Source: a virus. From it: 22,338 nucleotides of DNA. Numbering within the stretch: position 1 is the first letter of the stretch; each line of letters starts with the position of its first letter. The DNA is taken from positions 1 to 22,338 of the IMG/VR virus record IMGVR_UViG_3300048924_000349; one strand, given 5' to 3'. Below are positions 1 to 7,389 of the stretch, one piece after another. Under the pieces are notes generated by a model. It made no database searches. It was given only the letters and a program-made list of their open reading frames with translations, and was not told the DNA's origin. The translations under genes and the position numbers were made by a program.

Positions 1-1
1 C

Positions 2-100
2 TTCCCGAAATCGGGAAAAGTGTTACCGAAAACGGGAAAAACCTTCCCGGAAACGGTAGACACCCAAGACTATAACAAGAACAATATTAAAATATCCTCG
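2..100 (+). other. ori: Lambda-type replication origin: iterons plus AT-rich segment
   Basis: Three tandem 21-bp units occupy 2-22, 23-43 and 44-64. Each has a core like CCGAAATCGGGAAAA or CCGAAAACGGGAAAA, and the last is degenerate. They are followed at about 70-97 by an AT-rich stretch (ACAATATTAAAATAT core). Iterons inside the O gene followed by an AT-rich unwinding region is the known lambda ori design. The array probably continues left of the window, so the repeat number is unknown. O binding is inferred. Confidence 0.7.
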
Positions 101-535
101 TCTCGGAATTCTGACGAATCCCGAAACCAGAAAACTCGAAAGTTTCTCTCACGCCATCCAGAAGCTGCCGACGGGATATACACCCCAGCAGGTAAATCAT
201 GGGGATCCGCTGACGACTTAAAGGCCGCTCGCTGGATTTACGACAGGCTTCTCACCGTCAACGCATCGCTTTCCGAACCCAACTGGGCTGAATGGGCAAA
301 TACCATCAGGCTGATGCGTGTCCAGGACAAGCGCACGCACTACGAAATTTGTGACCTGTTCCAGTGGGCCAACCGGGATGAGTTCTGGAAAGACAACATC
401 CTGAGTCCCTCGAGTCTTCGCAAACAGTGGGATCAGCTCACCACCAAACGGATGCGAGCAACCGGAGCGGTAAAACCTTCTCGGGGAGGTATCGACCTGC
501 ATAACACCGACTGGATTGACGGGGTGCTGGAATGA
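2..535 (+). CDS. O: Replication initiator O, C-terminal part (left-truncated by window)
   Basis: This is the C-terminal part of a lambda O-type initiator, which binds origin iterons and recruits P and host DnaB. The frame is open to the left edge, so the true start lies outside; an internal GTG at 20 is unlikely to be the start because the same seven-residue repeat (LPKTGK-like) continues upstream of it. The first ~22 residues are these repeats, encoded by the iterons. The rest matches the pattern of the lambda O C-terminus: an aromatic-rich FQWANRDEFWKDN block, an LSPSSLRKQWDQL block, and a DLHNTDWIDGV tail that in lambda O reads DLTNTDWIYGV. It overlaps the start of P by an ATGA junction, as in lambda. 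The N-terminal DNA-binding domain is not in the window. The family assignment rests on remembered motifs. Confidence 0.88.
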   Translation, partial: FPKSGKVLPKTGKTFPETVDTQDYNKNNIKISSSRNSDESRNQKTRKFLSRHPEAADGIYTPAGKSWGSADDLKAARWIYDRLLTVNASLSEPNWAEWANTIRLMRVQDKRTHYEICDLFQWANRDEFWKDNILSPSSLRKQWDQLTTKRMRATGAVKPSRGGIDLHNTDWIDGVLE

Positions 536-1218
536 AAAACCTTGCCGAAAGCATTCGCAATTTTGACCTGGAACAGGCTCGCCGCGTGGCGCACAACCTG
601 CCTGAGCAGTACACCGAGCGTGAGCAAACTGAACAGGTAGCCAAGATTATCAACGGGCTGTTCGTACAGCTGGCCGCCGCTTTCCCTGCAAGCTTGTTTA
701 ATCGGAGCCAAGACGACGTTGACGAAATCCGCCGCCAGTGGGTGCTGGCATTCAAAGAAAACGGGATCACCACTCTGGAGCAGGTTGAGGCCGGTATGCG
801 CATGGTACGCCGTCAGGAGCGTCCATTCCTGCCTTCGCCTGGCCAGTTCATCAAGTGGTGCAGGGAAGGGCGCTGTGTGCTGGGGATCACCACCGCTGAC
901 GTGATGGCTGAATACTGGAAGTGGCGCAAGCTGGTGTTCCGGTACCCGAGCAGCGAGCAGTATCCCTGGCCAAAGCCTGTTTTTTACCACATCTGTCTGG
1001 AGCTGCGGCGCCGTGGAACAGATGGTCAGTTGAGCCAGAAAGAGCTTGAGCATGAGGCTGGCGATATTCTGGACATGTGGGAAAAGCGGGTGCTGGCCGG
1101 TAAGCCGATTCCGCCTTTACGGCGGGCGTTGGCCGCGCCGGTAGCGCCGAAGGGGCCGACACCGGCAGAGCTTTTGAAAGCCAAATATGAGCGAATGAAG
1201 GCAGATGGAAGAGTGTAA
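532..1218 (+). CDS. P: Replication protein P (DnaB helicase loader)
   Basis: A 228-residue protein that looks like lambda P (233 residues), which delivers host DnaB helicase to the O-origin complex. Seen in the sequence: an N-terminus close to lambda P (MKN start, NFDLEQARRVAHNLPEQY), then QVAKIINGLF, FPASLFNR, EIRRQWVLAFKENGITT and RRQERPFLPSPGQF, all near-identical to lambda P blocks as remembered. The C-terminal half is more diverged but ends in the usual basic helical tail. Its ATG overlaps the O stop, implying translational coupling. The 3' 80-100 bp recur in diverged form at 1653-1780, beyond two small ORFs, which marks a past recombination. Confidence 0.93.
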   Translation: MKNLAESIRNFDLEQARRVAHNLPEQYTEREQTEQVAKIINGLFVQLAAAFPASLFNRSQDDVDEIRRQWVLAFKENGITTLEQVEAGMRMVRRQERPFLPSPGQFIKWCREGRCVLGITTADVMAEYWKWRKLVFRYPSSEQYPWPKPVFYHICLELRRRGTDGQLSQKELEHEAGDILDMWEKRVLAGKPIPPLRRALAAPVAPKGPTPAELLKAKYERMKADGRV

Positions 1219-1396
1219 CTATGCCAGTAAAGATTCTTATGATTCGTACCGCATGGCGAATGAGTTAAAGGCTTTGTCTTCTTTGCGTGTTATAACCGAG
1301 TACAAGCCGCCTCTTCTGGCGACAAAGAGGCATCAGAATGAAATTAAGAATCACAAGAGCAATCGGCCTCAGCAAGTTCTCGCCACGTTGGGTTAA
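1205..1396 (+). CDS. Small hypothetical ORF overlapping the end of P
   Basis: A 63-residue ORF that starts inside the last codons of P (14-bp overlap), with AAGG just upstream of the ATG. The protein is hydrophilic and lysine- and asparagine-rich, with no signal peptide or membrane segment and no motif I recognise. It overlaps the better-supported 1338-1556 ORF in another frame by about 59 bp, so at least one of the two may be spurious. Its position right after P is where lambdoid phages keep variable small early genes. Weak call, based on coupling position only. Confidence 0.3.
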   Translation: MEECNYASKDSYDSYRMANELKALSSLRVITEYKPPLLATKRHQNEIKNHKSNRPQQVLATLG

Positions 1397-1556
1397 GGTT
1401 ATCTGTTTACGGTTGACTAAAAACGATATTGAGCGCTCCCTCAACGCACTGCTGGCCACAATTAATGAATCTGAACTCACCTCTGAGCAAGTCAAAGCAT
1501 TGAGGGAATGCGTTGACAGAATTAACCTAGCAAGGGGGAAGGGGATGAAGGCGTGA
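1338..1556 (+). CDS. Small hypothetical early phage protein
   Basis: A 72-residue ORF with a good ribosome site: AGAGG seven bases before the ATG. The first ~25 residues are basic (five Arg/Lys), and the rest looks like an amphipathic helical segment (LTKNDIERSLNALLATINES onward) with balanced charges, as expected of a real small protein. I do not recognise a family. Its stop overlaps a GTG (GTGAGC at 1553) that would start the next gene, but that frame meets TAA after five codons, so the original downstream neighbour seems lost at the junction. It lies in the early rightward series after P. Confidence 0.55.
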   Translation: MKLRITRAIGLSKFSPRWVKVICLRLTKNDIERSLNALLATINESELTSEQVKALRECVDRINLARGKGMKA

Positions 1557-1570
1557 GCAATTTTGATTAA
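1553..1570 (+). pseudogene. Truncated start of a lost downstream phage gene
   Basis: The stop of the preceding ORF overlaps a GTG start in the GTGA pattern used by coupled phage genes, but the frame reads only MSNFD before TAA at 1568. Immediately after, base composition becomes AT-rich and unlike the flanks. I read this as the first codons of a gene cut off by the rearrangement. It could also be a chance overlap, because five codons are too few to identify. Confidence 0.3.
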
Positions 1571-1642
1571 GCATGTTTCGATGTTGATTTGTTAGAATAG
1601 ATTTTATGCAAAATCAACGGCAAACGTGATGTTGCTACATGC
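1571..1642. repeat. Nested inverted repeats at the cargo junction
   Basis: The outer arms GCATGT (1571-1576) and ACATGC (1637-1642) enclose inner arms GTTGATTT (1583-1590) and AAATCAAC (1611-1618). The 72-bp segment is AT-rich and lies exactly between the truncated phage gene start and the P-gene remnant. It could be a remnant of a small mobile hairpin element or a fold left by an illegitimate join. The arms are short and may be chance. Confidence 0.35.
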
Positions 1643-1652
1643 ATGAGAGAAA

Positions 1653-1780
1653 GGTAGACGATACCGTATATACGCCGCGCGTTGGTTACGCCAGTATCGC
1701 CGAAGGGGCCGACACCAGCGGAGTTGCTTAAAGCCAAATCAGAGAGAATGAAGTCTAAGATGTATGGTATAGAGCGATAA
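1653..1780 (+). pseudogene. Remnant duplicate of the 3' end of gene P
   Basis: From 1671 to 1753 the DNA aligns without gaps to 1118-1200 in the intact P gene: 83 columns with about 16 differences by hand count, roughly 81% identity. Weaker similarity extends left to about 1653 with a one-base gap. The same reading frame is kept and translates as IRRALVTPVSPKGPTPAELL followed by KAKSERMK, against LRRALAAPVAPKGPTPAELL in P, then ends at TAA 1778-1780. An in-frame TAG at 1655 cuts it from anything upstream, so it is a remnant and not a gene. The divergence level suggests a P gene of a different phage, brought in with the fimbrial block, and not a fresh duplication. Confidence 0.85.
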
Positions 1781-1793
1781 TGTTTGAATGCAA

Positions 1794-2645
1794 TTAGGGG
1801 CATGTCCACGACACACTTACTGTGGCTGATTTTTCACCTGGCTGCGATGATGGTAATAAGTTTAATCCAAAAGTGAGAGGTGGTGTGAACTGCATGCTTG
1901 TATTGACTATCTCATCATTTACAGTCAGTTGTGTCGATTCTGTAATAGAGCTGTTTTGTATTTTAATAGGGATGTTGTTTGTGTTTTTTGTATAGGATAT
2001 CGTTTCATTCATATTATTTTTTTGATCAATGGATAATGGCCCCAAATTAATCGCATTAGGTATAACGATGTGATCTTGAATTAGACTTAAAGCGTTAAGC
2101 ACTCTCGTGGCAGTTGGTTTCATATCTGATACTTGGATGTTATTGGAAGTGATTAGCGCGGAAACATTAATAATATTTTCACCTTGTGGCATTGTTATGC
2201 TTTCGTCGATTTTTGCTACCTTAGACGAATAGTACTCTGATGTTAGAACAATATTGGTGGTTGAGTTTTTAATATTACACTTACCGTCAACGCTTTCATT
2301 ACACGGTATGGTTACGCTAAAAGTATTAACTCCTGCTGGAATCGGAGTGCTAGAGTAAGAATAGGCATCTCCACCTGAAAATGAATGATGTATGCGTACA
2401 TAATTCCCGGCCAGCGCGGTACTTGTCAATGCATTTGGAAAATCAAGCGTTATGTGAAAGTTTTTGAATTTTGGAGAGCCTAATGCAATTCCGGAAGGTT
2501 TAAGCTCCACCAACAGGCTTGAAGATTCCCCATCAGGTAAACGGATGCGATCACGCAAACCCCAAGGTTTCATTTGCTCACATTGCAAAACCGCTGCTTC
2601 AGTCGAGGCCGTAATAAAAATCAATACTGCGAGTGTTTTTTTCAT
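1794..2645 (-). CDS. Putative fimbrial tip adhesin / distal minor subunit
   Basis: A 283-residue secreted protein at the distal end of the fimbrial series, where FimH-like adhesins normally sit. The start is taken at 2645 because it gives a short signal peptide (MKKTLAVLIFITASTEA, cleavage near residue 17-19); the frame opens further to 2714 but that extension is not signal-like. The length is about twice a pilin domain, fitting an N-terminal receptor-binding domain plus a C-terminal pilin-like domain. The N-terminal half has a cysteine pair (CNESVDGKC). The last residues form an alternating strand (TVSVSW) as needed for donor-strand complementation but end in TCP, unlike classical subunits. 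I see no clear FimH signature. The gene is AT-rich and separated from the minor pilin by 120 bp. The role is inferred from position, export signal and size. Confidence 0.7.
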   Translation of the reverse strand: MKKTLAVLIFITASTEAAVLQCEQMKPWGLRDRIRLPDGESSSLLVELKPSGIALGSPKFKNFHITLDFPNALTSTALAGNYVRIHHSFSGGDAYSYSSTPIPAGVNTFSVTIPCNESVDGKCNIKNSTTNIVLTSEYYSSKVAKIDESITMPQGENIINVSALITSNNIQVSDMKPTATRVLNALSLIQDHIVIPNAINLGPLSIDQKNNMNETISYTKNTNNIPIKIQNSSITESTQLTVNDEIVNTSMQFTPPLTFGLNLLPSSQPGEKSATVSVSWTCP

Positions 2646-2674
2646 ATAAATATCGTCAATTTTAACTATTATCT

Positions 2675-2693
2675 TATCAATTAAGAATTGATA
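2675..2693. repeat. Short palindrome between minor pilin and adhesin genes
   Basis: TATCAATT (2675-2682) and AATTGATA (2686-2693) form a perfect 8-bp stem with a 3-base loop, 30 bp upstream of the adhesin start. A second palindrome, GGACATGTCC, lies at 2703-2712. They may modulate read-through from the pilin operon into the adhesin gene. AT-rich palindromes of this size are common, so this is only noted. Confidence 0.35.
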
Positions 2694-2765
2694 GTGCTTT
2701 ATGGACATGTCCAACTAGCATTAATCATTGTTATAAAATATAGAGTTAGAACCTTTTAATGGCTT

Positions 2766-3299
2766 TTAGCTGTAATCTATCGAAAATGTGACTAAAGACT
2801 GAAAGGAACCACCCGTTACACGCCCAGAGCCTGTTGCAGCATAACCTGCTGAGAATTTATGTGTACCACTGGACTGCTCATAATTGATTGTTACCTTCTT
2901 TTTACCATCAGGAATAAGTATATTTCCGTTTGCGTCAAGTAGTCTAAGTCCAACATTTTTGGCAGAACTGGTATTTTGGAATAGGGTGCTGTCACCGTTT
3001 GTAACAGCCGTTCCTGAGGGGGTGATATTCACAGTCTTTACACCACCACTACAATTCATTTTCAATGTGAAATCAGTTATTCCTTGTATTGCATTGCTGT
3101 TGTTTAAACTGCTTGTATCAACTTCAGGAAGATCTACTGAAAAAGAAGTCTCATTAAAGGAACAAGTTTTCGCTTCCAGGACTCCGGTAATAGTAAATTG
3201 TGTAGATGTAATGTTGGCTGCATGTAAGTGTGAGTTCAGTATGGGCATTCCAAAAGCCATTCCGAAAATAACACTTTTCAGCGCGTAATTAAGCTTCAT
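2766..3299 (-). CDS. Minor fimbrial subunit (FimF/FimG-like pilin)
   Basis: A 177-residue exported pilin-domain protein. The start at 3299 is chosen over an upstream frame extension because it has AAGGA seven bases before the ATG and gives a normal signal peptide (basic MKLNYALKS, hydrophobic core, cleavage near LHA-AN at residues 27-28). The mature protein has the usual pilin pattern: a donor strand near TSTQFTITGVLEAKTC, a disulfide pair at C46 and C83, a glycine-rich GSGRVTGGSF turn, and a terminal beta strand with penultimate tyrosine (FSIDYS). Such subunits link the rod to the adhesin. It starts 25 bp after the usher stop, so it is co-transcribed. It is clearly different from the major pilin at 6739-7254. 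Confidence 0.9.
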   Translation of the reverse strand: MKLNYALKSVIFGMAFGMPILNSHLHAANITSTQFTITGVLEAKTCSFNETSFSVDLPEVDTSSLNNSNAIQGITDFTLKMNCSGGVKTVNITPSGTAVTNGDSTLFQNTSSAKNVGLRLLDANGNILIPDGKKKVTINYEQSSGTHKFSAGYAATGSGRVTGGSFQSLVTFSIDYS

Positions 3300-3324
3300 G
3301 TTTATTTCCTTGTTAGCAGTTTGA

Positions 3325-5925
3325 TCAAAGACAGACTGAGTTGATTTGGGCAATAGTAGCAACCTGATCTTTGTCACTGATACGGTAATTAATCACGCAA
3401 TGTTGATGCTGTTGTTCACCCCATTTTGCTGTTAAGGAGCCTTCATTCTGAAGACCAGACAAATATACTTGTCCACCATCGCCTACAATTCCGCTGACTT
3501 TATCGCTACTTACAATAGTACCAAATGGAAGTGGTTTACCGTTGCGAGTAAGGTTCATTATGGCGCGGTGACCACGCTGTACGTCAAAACTTGCCCGAAC
3601 AATTGCCCCTTTTGTCGGTACGACTCGCGCCACACCGCTGTCAATTTCAGTTTTGTCATCGAGCGTACTGGTATCCAAAGAAATGCTATTTTCGCGATAG
3701 GCAGTGGCATAAGGCTTGATAGCATATCCGCGCCAATCAGTTGTGACACCAGTTGCACCTTTAACGTCTGCACCGCTGGCCCCCGGTGCAGCAATTAGCA
3801 CTGCACTTTCCATCACTTGCTGGCCCTGAGTCAGACCATTTCGGTGCGCTATAAGGGCACCACTTAAGCCGTAGTTCACGCGCTGGTAATCATCGCTATA
3901 ACTGTATCCTAGTGACGAGTTGCCATAACCGCCGCGATGGTTTAATCCAGCGTTTCCGGTACCGCCGCGGCTGCTACCATTTCTGCTGTGACTATATCCT
4001 TGTGAAACATTCCAGTTAAGGGTATTGCCTTCCAGAGCCGTACCGCTTAATCCTGCTTGCTGACTCAGGTTGCCATGATTATCCCTGCTGCCATAAAACG
4101 TAGCGTGGACAGATCGTGATTCTTTTTTCCATGAAAATAGCTGATCTAGTGGAACCGACAGCGACAGGTTGAAAATCTTGTCTGTCCATGACGGATTGCC
4201 TTCATTCTTCTGCTTATTAAAGCTGTAAGAAAGTGAGTAGTTAACGGGCCCCAAGGTACTGCTATAGCCACTTTGTAGCGATGTATTAGAGCTACCGGAA
4301 TTCCAGTAGGTCTGCTTAACACCGGTGATGTAAAGAGAACCCGCGGTACCAAGACTCTGCGAGATATTAGCTTCCAACCTGGCTCGTTTGGTGTTGTAAA
4401 GATTGTAGTAGTCGGAGTAGGTGTCCTGAATACGGTTACCATATTCATCGTACTCATCGTGATCGTATAAACGCCCACTCATGGTTTTCAGCGCTGTTTC
4501 ATCAAGGGTATGGAAACCCTTCGTCGAATATCGATATCCTGTCAGACGGAGATTCGTACCCGTAGGATTAAATGAATGCGCATAGAGGAATCTGACCGAT
4601 TGCCCTTTGTGGCTCGAACCATCTGCCAGAGTACTATCCGCATGCGTTACGTCTGCAGATAATGCTCCGATTGAACCCATGTTAATGCCCAGCCCCAATT
4701 GCTCGGCCAGGTATTTCTCAGAATACTGTGCTCCACCATATATGGTTACGTTGTGCGGAAGTCCCCATAAAAGAGTGGCCTCACCAAAAGCAGGATCCTC
4801 GTAACGGTCGCTATTACCCGTAAAGCGGCCTGCAGTCATGCTGTATGTCATCCTTCCTTCACGCTGTAGTAACGGAACAGAGGAATAGGGCACAGTAAAC
4901 ACGTGAGTATTACCGTTGGCCTCTTTTACACTCACCTCCAGATCGCCACTGCTATACATTGGGTAGAGATCTGTTATCTCGAATGCACCTGGAGAAACGT
5001 TCGTCTGGTAAATGCTATAACCATTCTGGCGAACCAGTACCTGTGCGTTGCTTTCAGCTACGCCGCGGATCACCGGGGCGAATCCCCTCATGGTATCCGG
5101 ATACATGTTGTCATTTGTAGACAGGCTGATGCCTTTGAAACCCAGCGAGTCAAAAATCTGATTTGATGTCGAACTCTCACCAATCACCAGATTGCTGCGC
5201 AAGGGGATGACCGATCGTTCAACATAAGTCTTCATGCGTTGCCATGAATGCTGGGTTTGGTATTTGTTGCTGTAGTAACTCCAGGTTCGAAAATCACGCA
5301 GTCGCCAGGCTCCAAGATTGATGCCGCTATTCAGGTTAAGGAAGTAATTATCACTGTCCGATTTGCCGGCAAAGGTGTTGCCACCGCTGAAGTTATAATT
5401 TAGTAAAGCGGCATTAATACCTTCATCCCAGAGAGAAGGGTCAATATATCCGCGCGCCTGATTATGTAATGAAGCCTGCGGAATGCTGATAAAAAGCTGC
5501 ATTTTAGTGAAATCAAAGCGAGTAAATGCATCCGGGATGACTTTCTCCGGTGTTACGCATTCAGTCTCTCCAAGAGAAGTGATCTTCGTAAAGAGAGCTA
5601 CTTTCACCCCCAATGAAGCCAGCATTTCCCGTGTTAGGCATACTGAGAGCCCTGTATTATCTCTACTGCGCTGCTGTTCAGTTTGTTCTTCTCGTTTTTT
5701 AAACGTTAGCGTTTGTTGACCCAGGCTTCTTTCATTCAAAAAAACCTCAACCAGATATTCTCCAGGCCGCTGTGAGCCAGAAGCCTGGAAAATACTCAGA
5801 TCGGCAGCTGCATCAGCATCCGCCCCCAAAAATTCTGGCGGGAAATAGAGCCCTGCGGCATTAGCGGCGAAACCGGCCTGAATAAATAAACCAGTCAGGG
5901 CTATCGATAAAGTAGACTTCTTCAT
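3325..5925 (-). CDS. Outer-membrane fimbrial usher, FimD class
   Basis: An 866-residue usher that translocates and assembles pilin subunits at the outer membrane. The signal peptide runs about 1-23 (MKKSTLSIALTGLFIQAGFA). The mature N-terminus has the YFPPEFL motif, followed by blocks remembered from FimD: CLTREMLASLGV, ARGYIDPSLWDEGINA, LNYNFSGGNTF, LNLNSGINLGAWRLRD, RGFAPVIRGVA, QNGYSIYQTNVSPGAFEI (plug region), FTVPYSSVPLLQREG, a long repeat-rich barrel, TDWRGYAIKPYATAYREN, and a CTD with GNGKPLPFG-like and GQVYLSG motifs. The final cysteines (HCVINY, SVCL) are conserved. All domains are present and uninterrupted, so it looks functional. A GTG at 6009 would extend it by 28 residues into the chaperone gene; I prefer 5925 because it gives a clean signal peptide, though its ribosome site is weak. 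Confidence 0.96.
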   Translation of the reverse strand: MKKSTLSIALTGLFIQAGFAANAAGLYFPPEFLGADADAAADLSIFQASGSQRPGEYLVEVFLNERSLGQQTLTFKKREEQTEQQRSRDNTGLSVCLTREMLASLGVKVALFTKITSLGETECVTPEKVIPDAFTRFDFTKMQLFISIPQASLHNQARGYIDPSLWDEGINAALLNYNFSGGNTFAGKSDSDNYFLNLNSGINLGAWRLRDFRTWSYYSNKYQTQHSWQRMKTYVERSVIPLRSNLVIGESSTSNQIFDSLGFKGISLSTNDNMYPDTMRGFAPVIRGVAESNAQVLVRQNGYSIYQTNVSPGAFEITDLYPMYSSGDLEVSVKEANGNTHVFTVPYSSVPLLQREGRMTYSMTAGRFTGNSDRYEDPAFGEATLLWGLPHNVTIYGGAQYSEKYLAEQLGLGINMGSIGALSADVTHADSTLADGSSHKGQSVRFLYAHSFNPTGTNLRLTGYRYSTKGFHTLDETALKTMSGRLYDHDEYDEYGNRIQDTYSDYYNLYNTKRARLEANISQSLGTAGSLYITGVKQTYWNSGSSNTSLQSGYSSTLGPVNYSLSYSFNKQKNEGNPSWTDKIFNLSLSVPLDQLFSWKKESRSVHATFYGSRDNHGNLSQQAGLSGTALEGNTLNWNVSQGYSHSRNGSSRGGTGNAGLNHRGGYGNSSLGYSYSDDYQRVNYGLSGALIAHRNGLTQGQQVMESAVLIAAPGASGADVKGATGVTTDWRGYAIKPYATAYRENSISLDTSTLDDKTEIDSGVARVVPTKGAIVRASFDVQRGHRAIMNLTRNGKPLPFGTIVSSDKVSGIVGDGGQVYLSGLQNEGSLTAKWGEQQHQHCVINYRISDKDQVATIAQINSVCL

Positions 5926-5974
5926 AATATTAACCAGAGGCAGAACTATTAGAGGAACAATTGCGCTAAGCACC

Positions 5975-6670
5975 TTACAGATTTTGCTTTTGCTGAGCAG
6001 AAACCGCACCGTAGTCGTTTATTGTGCTGTAGGTCAGCGTACGAGGACTTCCTGATGCCAACAGGGATTCAGTACTAAATGGTGCCACCATCGTGTCAGC
6101 AACCTTGCGACCATCGAGTGCGACCTGGACCATAGTTATGTGATAGGGAGAAGGATTGCTAATTTGCACCTGGTTCCCGCTCCGTTTAAAGGTCAGCATC
6201 GATGGTGCCTTTTCGACAGGAACATTGAGACCAGAGGGGCGTACAAACATTTTGATGCGCGTAACAGCAGCGAGCATAAGTGTGTTTTTCCCTTCCATCT
6301 TTGATTTGTCTACTGACGGAATTGCCTTCGCGTTGAAGTAGTACAAAGTTTCTCTGTCCTGTGGCAGGGAAGGACCACCGAAAATTACGCGCAACATATT
6401 CTGGTCGCCTGGGTTACTTACATATAGCGGAGGAGTAATAATAAAGTCAGTGGATTTATTGCCCTGCGCATTCTCCGTCCAACTTTGTACAAGATAGCTG
6501 GTCTCTTGCGAAGAATTACGAACAGACAAAGTGGCCTGCTTGGCATCCATAGGATATATAAGGCGTGTTCCACCCAAGACAATACCTCCCGCCGAGGCCA
6601 AATGGGGGAAAAACATTACTATGCATAATATTGAAGCGAGTAGCTGTTTTTGAAAGGAATAATAAAACAT
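5975..6670 (-). CDS. Periplasmic fimbrial chaperone, FimC class
   Basis: A 231-residue two-domain PapD/FimC-type chaperone that caps pilin subunits in the periplasm and delivers them to the usher. The ATG at 6670 has GGAG six bases upstream; a TTG four codons earlier is less likely. The signal peptide ends near LASA-GG (residues 26-28). The conserved subunit-binding arginine is in GTRLIYP (R36, near mature residue 8-9) and the conserved lysine in TRIKMFVRP. Chaperone landmarks NPGDQNMLRVIF, ETLYYFNAKAIP and the NPSPYHITM block are present. It ends about 50 bp before the preferred usher start, consistent with one transcript. No missing key residues. Confidence 0.96.
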   Translation of the reverse strand: MFYYSFQKQLLASILCIVMFFPHLASAGGIVLGGTRLIYPMDAKQATLSVRNSSQETSYLVQSWTENAQGNKSTDFIITPPLYVSNPGDQNMLRVIFGGPSLPQDRETLYYFNAKAIPSVDKSKMEGKNTLMLAAVTRIKMFVRPSGLNVPVEKAPSMLTFKRSGNQVQISNPSPYHITMVQVALDGRKVADTMVAPFSTESLLASGSPRTLTYSTINDYGAVSAQQKQNL

Positions 6671-6738
6671 ATGATTCTCCAAAATTGATCATGAAAAGGG
6701 TAGCACCCCATTTGATAGGGGTGCCGCGGGCTGAGGAA

Positions 6739-7254
6739 TTAGTTGTATTTCACGGTAAAATCTACAGTTGAATTGGCCAACCCGACTGCCACATTGTTAT
6801 CCAGAGCTATATAGCGCGCCGTGAAATCGAATTCATTAGGATTAGTTGAACTAACGTTGATGGACTGTGCGTGTGTAGAACCATCAACGACCACTGGGGT
6901 ATTTTGATCCAAAATTTGGATGCCAACACCTGAAGCCGTTGTTTTCAGTGCATTGTTAATACTTGGTGGGGTCTCACCTTTGAAAGTGATGGTAGCATTG
7001 GCGGTATCACACTGATCAAGTGCAATTGTGAAGCCAACCGGTTGAGAATAGTTTCCTTGATTTGCAAGTACACTTTTCTCGATATCACCTAATACAACTG
7101 TTTGTCCTTTAGACCCATTATTGATTACACAAGTGTTTTCTTTAATTGAACCGTTAAATACAACCGAACTGGTTTCACCTTCATTAGCTGCGAATGTGTA
7201 CGCAGAAGCCATAACCATGGCAGTAATAGTTGCAACAGAGAAAATCGTTTTCAT
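6739..7254 (-). CDS. Major fimbrial subunit (type 1-like pilin)
   Basis: A 171-residue pilin, first structural gene of the leftward operon. The start at 7254 has AAGGAT nine bases upstream and gives a typical signal peptide (MKTIFSVATITAMVMASAYT, cleavage near FAA-NE at 23-24); the frame's upstream extension to 7383 lacks signal features. The mature protein carries the FimA-type pattern: VVFNGSIKENTCVI donor-strand region, disulfide C42-C82, SVDFTVKYN-like ending (TVDFTVKYN) with penultimate tyrosine, and the mid-protein Gly/Ala/Thr-rich strands. It should polymerise into the rod. A 68-bp gap leads to the chaperone gene. Its leader contains a strong stem-loop and two copies of a repeated 8-bp motif. 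Confidence 0.94.
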   Translation of the reverse strand: MKTIFSVATITAMVMASAYTFAANEGETSSVVFNGSIKENTCVINNGSKGQTVVLGDIEKSVLANQGNYSQPVGFTIALDQCDTANATITFKGETPPSINNALKTTASGVGIQILDQNTPVVVDGSTHAQSINVSSTNPNEFDFTARYIALDNNVAVGLANSTVDFTVKYN

Positions 7255-7389
7255 AGATATATCCTTAGTTTCAAAAATATTAATTCTGCATTGAGAATTA
7301 ATAGGGTGAAATGCACTACGGGCAGTGAATGAGACATACTGCTCGCAATGACTTTTATTTGCATAGTGAATGCGTGAGCACAAAAATAA
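7255..7389 (-). promoter_or_regulatory. Leader/control region of the fimbrial structural operon
   Basis: This 135-bp AT-rich region lies between the LuxR-like regulator gene and the major pilin gene. It contains two direct copies of AGTGAATG (7324-7331 and 7365-7372) and, nearer the pilin start, a perfect 10-bp inverted repeat. I could not place a convincing -35/-10 pair for the leftward direction. No pair of recombinase-type inverted repeats bounds it, so a fim-type phase switch is not visible. An operator role for the repeats is inferred. Confidence 0.5.
7278..7303 (-). repeat. Perfect 10-bp stem-loop in the pilin mRNA leader
   Basis: TATTAATTCT (7278-7287) and AGAATTAATA (7294-7303) pair perfectly around a 6-base loop, 23 bp before the pilin ATG and outside its ribosome site. 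It could be an operator dyad or a 5' hairpin that stabilises the mRNA. There is no T-run after it in the transcribed direction, so it is not an ordinary terminator. Confidence 0.55.

Noticed and set aside
433-1053. 206-residue minus-strand ORF opposite O and P
   Set aside because: It is antisense to two clearly recognised replication genes, has a composition typical of a reverse-frame shadow, and lacks any recognised motif.
7255-7389. Possible fim-type invertible phase switch upstream of the pilin gene
   Set aside because: The only strong inverted repeat has arms 6 bp apart, far too close for an invertible element, and no FimB/FimE-type recombinase gene is present in the window.
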